From: Anaerolineaceae bacterium UBA4890
Lineage (GTDB): Bacteria > Chloroflexota > Anaerolineae > Anaerolineales > Anaerolineaceae
NCBI GenBank assembly: GCA_002399085.1
Contig: DHCY01000024.1
Coordinates: forward strand, 1-22,320
DNA: 22,320 bases
Direction of reading: 5' to 3'
Positions within the stretch are counted from its first letter, which is position 1. Each line of letters starts with the position of its first letter. Position numbers and translations under genes: made by a program. Positions 21,341-22,320 of this stretch are shown here, piece by piece. Below the pieces are notes generated by a model. That model saw only the letters and a program-made list of their open reading frames with translations. It was not told the origin of the DNA and made no database searches.

Positions 21341-22126
21341 TTAGAAATAAAAACCCGCCCCGCCAGCATTCAGCCCGCCCAGCAGACTGCTGATCAGGCT
21401 GGGTAATCCCTGCAGCAGCAGCAGGATCAACACAGCGATGATAGTGGTCAGGATGGCTTTACTTTTCTTCAAGCCAGAAATAAGAATAGCACCAATGATC
21501 AGAAAAATCACAAAAACCAGCCAATACAAGTCAATGCTGCCCAAAATGCCGCGCAAGTAAGCGCTGAAACCTTCAGCTTCGGCATCAATAAAATTGGACA
21601 GACCCGGGTTTTCAACCAACTTTTTGCTGGAACCGACCACAAAAAACTTGACCAGCTCGCGTATGCCGAAAGGCACCATAGCCCAGGCGACCAGGTTGCC
21701 GATCTTGAGACGAGGCGCGCGGCTGCCTGCCAGGGTCAGTGACAGATAAAGAATGCTCGCCATCAACAAGCTAAAAACCAGGTATCCCAGGATGCCGGTC
21801 AACGCCGGAAAGAGGATCATGAAGATCGGCGACGCCTGGTTGGCTTGTGCTTCCAGATATTGTTGTTGCTGCTGCTCGGACCACCACTGAAAGTCGTCTG
21901 GCAAAGTCGCGCCCATCTGCAGCTGCTGGGTTTTGACCGGCGCGGCAATCAGCACCGCCAAAACCACCATAATACTGATGAAAATTAGGGGTGTACGCTT
22001 GTTGGAGACATCCTCAGCGCCCACTTTGGTTAGCGTAGCGCGAGGTTTGTAGAACATTTGAAAAAGCCACTTAAGGTAGCCTTTCCGCGGTTTTTTCTCT
22101 TTGTTCTGCTTTTCTTTTCGTTTCAT
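21341..22126 (-). CDS. YIP1-family integral membrane protein
   Basis: A Lys/Arg-rich cytoplasmic N-terminus (~25 residues) and FYKPRATL, the short pre-TM motif typical of bacterial Yip1-domain proteins, lead into about five hydrophobic segments. A Gln-rich extracytoplasmic loop (WSEQQQQQYLEAQANQ) follows TM1, and the LVAWAMVPFGIRELVKF segment sits mid-protein. It ends in a Gly/Ala-rich hydrophobic tail. A TTG at 22138 would add four residues, but GAGG lies 6 bases before the ATG at 22126 (261 residues). First gene of the four-gene operon. Biochemical function is unknown; the context suggests it belongs to the transporter complex. Confidence 0.82.
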   Translation of the reverse strand: MKRKEKQNKEKKPRKGYLKWLFQMFYKPRATLTKVGAEDVSNKRTPLIFISIMVVLAVLIAAPVKTQQLQMGATLPDDFQWWSEQQQQQYLEAQANQASPIFMILFPALTGILGYLVFSLLMASILYLSLTLAGSRAPRLKIGNLVAWAMVPFGIRELVKFFVVGSSKKLVENPGLSNFIDAEAEGFSAYLRGILGSIDLYWLVFVIFLIIGAILISGLKKSKAILTTIIAVLILLLLQGLPSLISSLLGGLNAGGAGFYF

Positions 22127-22201
22127 AGGCAACCTCAATAGCCCTGCGTGATACCAGCTGTACTTTATGACGCCTCAGCCCATGTAAAAGTTCCAGCTTT
22201 A

Positions 22202-22207
22202 TTTATA
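22202..22207 (-). promoter_or_regulatory. Possible -10 for the YIP1/ABC/CARDB/FtsX operon
   Basis: TATAAA on the minus strand, ~76 bases before the ATG. No convincing -35. It is the best candidate in the upstream region. Confidence 0.3.
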
Positions 22208-22232
22208 CACACAGTTTATCGCAGATAGGGGA

Positions 22233-22265
22233 ATCAGGGATCAGGGATCAGGGATCAGGGATCAG
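22233..22265 (+). repeat. Heptad tandem repeat, ATCAGGG type
   Basis: Four perfect ATCAGGG heptads followed by ATCAG. It differs from the ATCAGCT heptad by two bases but keeps the period of seven. Confidence 0.85.
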
Positions 22266-22276
22266 AAAAAGGATAT

Positions 22277-22320
22277 CTGCCTTACCACCCCCCCTTCAGA
22301 GGGGGGCAACACTGCCTTAC
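22277..22320. repeat. GC-rich hairpin flanked by 9-bp direct repeats
   Basis: CCCCCC-TTCAGA-GGGGGG (22289-22306) is a 6-base stem. CTGCCTTAC occurs on both sides (22277-22285 and 22312-22320), which could be a small insertion footprint or chance. The window ends here. Confidence 0.45.

Overview
The window reads as chromosomal DNA of a free-living bacterium at roughly 50-55% GC, not phage or plasmid. The mix of genes suggests a Chloroflexota/Anaerolineae-type anaerobe: eukaryote-CAD-like split pyrimidine genes, a tryptophanase, a YIP1/ABC/CARDB/FtsX envelope operon, a CoA-disulfide-reductase fusion, a selenoprotein-type SelD and many intergenic heptad repeats. That assignment is an inference; no rRNA or tRNA gene is visible to anchor it.

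Layout. 1-180: edge of an inverted copy of the hairpin repeat family plus heptad repeats. 184-2330 (minus): pyrC-pyrB with a strong promoter and a structured leader. 2344-2474: dispersed repeat, heptads and a promoter. 2509-5098 (plus): tyrosine recombinase overlapping a membrane sulfatase/LTA-synthase-like enzyme. 5126-5431 (minus): small acidic protein. 5497-5646: MITE-like element. 5662-6654 (minus): lplA. 6762-7488: 15-unit, exactly 49-bp-period hairpin array. 7656-9011 (minus): ugd. 9211-11836 (minus): BaiN/HI0933-like flavoprotein followed by tnaA. 12055-13368 (plus): MFS transporter. 13635-17412 (minus): selD, then a four-domain CoA-disulfide reductase-rhodanese-TusA-DsrE2 protein. 17413-17680: repeats. 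17681-22126 (minus): four-gene operon YIP1 protein, ABC ATPase, secreted CARDB-type protein, MacB/FtsX-type permease. 22139-22320: heptads and a GC-rich hairpin.

The most consequential reading is that selD is not a truncated gene starting at 17253. It runs from ATG 17412 through an in-frame UGA (codon 22) at the catalytic cysteine position, followed by a hairpin placed like a bacterial SECIS. The organism should therefore decode UGA as selenocysteine, and the neighbouring sulfur/selenium-carrier fusion becomes a candidate partner in selenium handling. The most unusual non-coding structure is the 49-bp array: 15 units without a single indel, with perfectly conserved 9-bp hairpin arms and a linker built from a few recurring variants. 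A reverse-oriented piece of the same unit lies at the very start of the window.

Genes without a Shine-Dalgarno sequence (selD, the BaiN-like gene, the MFS gene) have a -10 box 6-8 bases before the start codon, which predicts leaderless or near-leaderless transcripts. Other first genes have an SD and longer leaders. All similarity statements come from reading and memory, not from a search.
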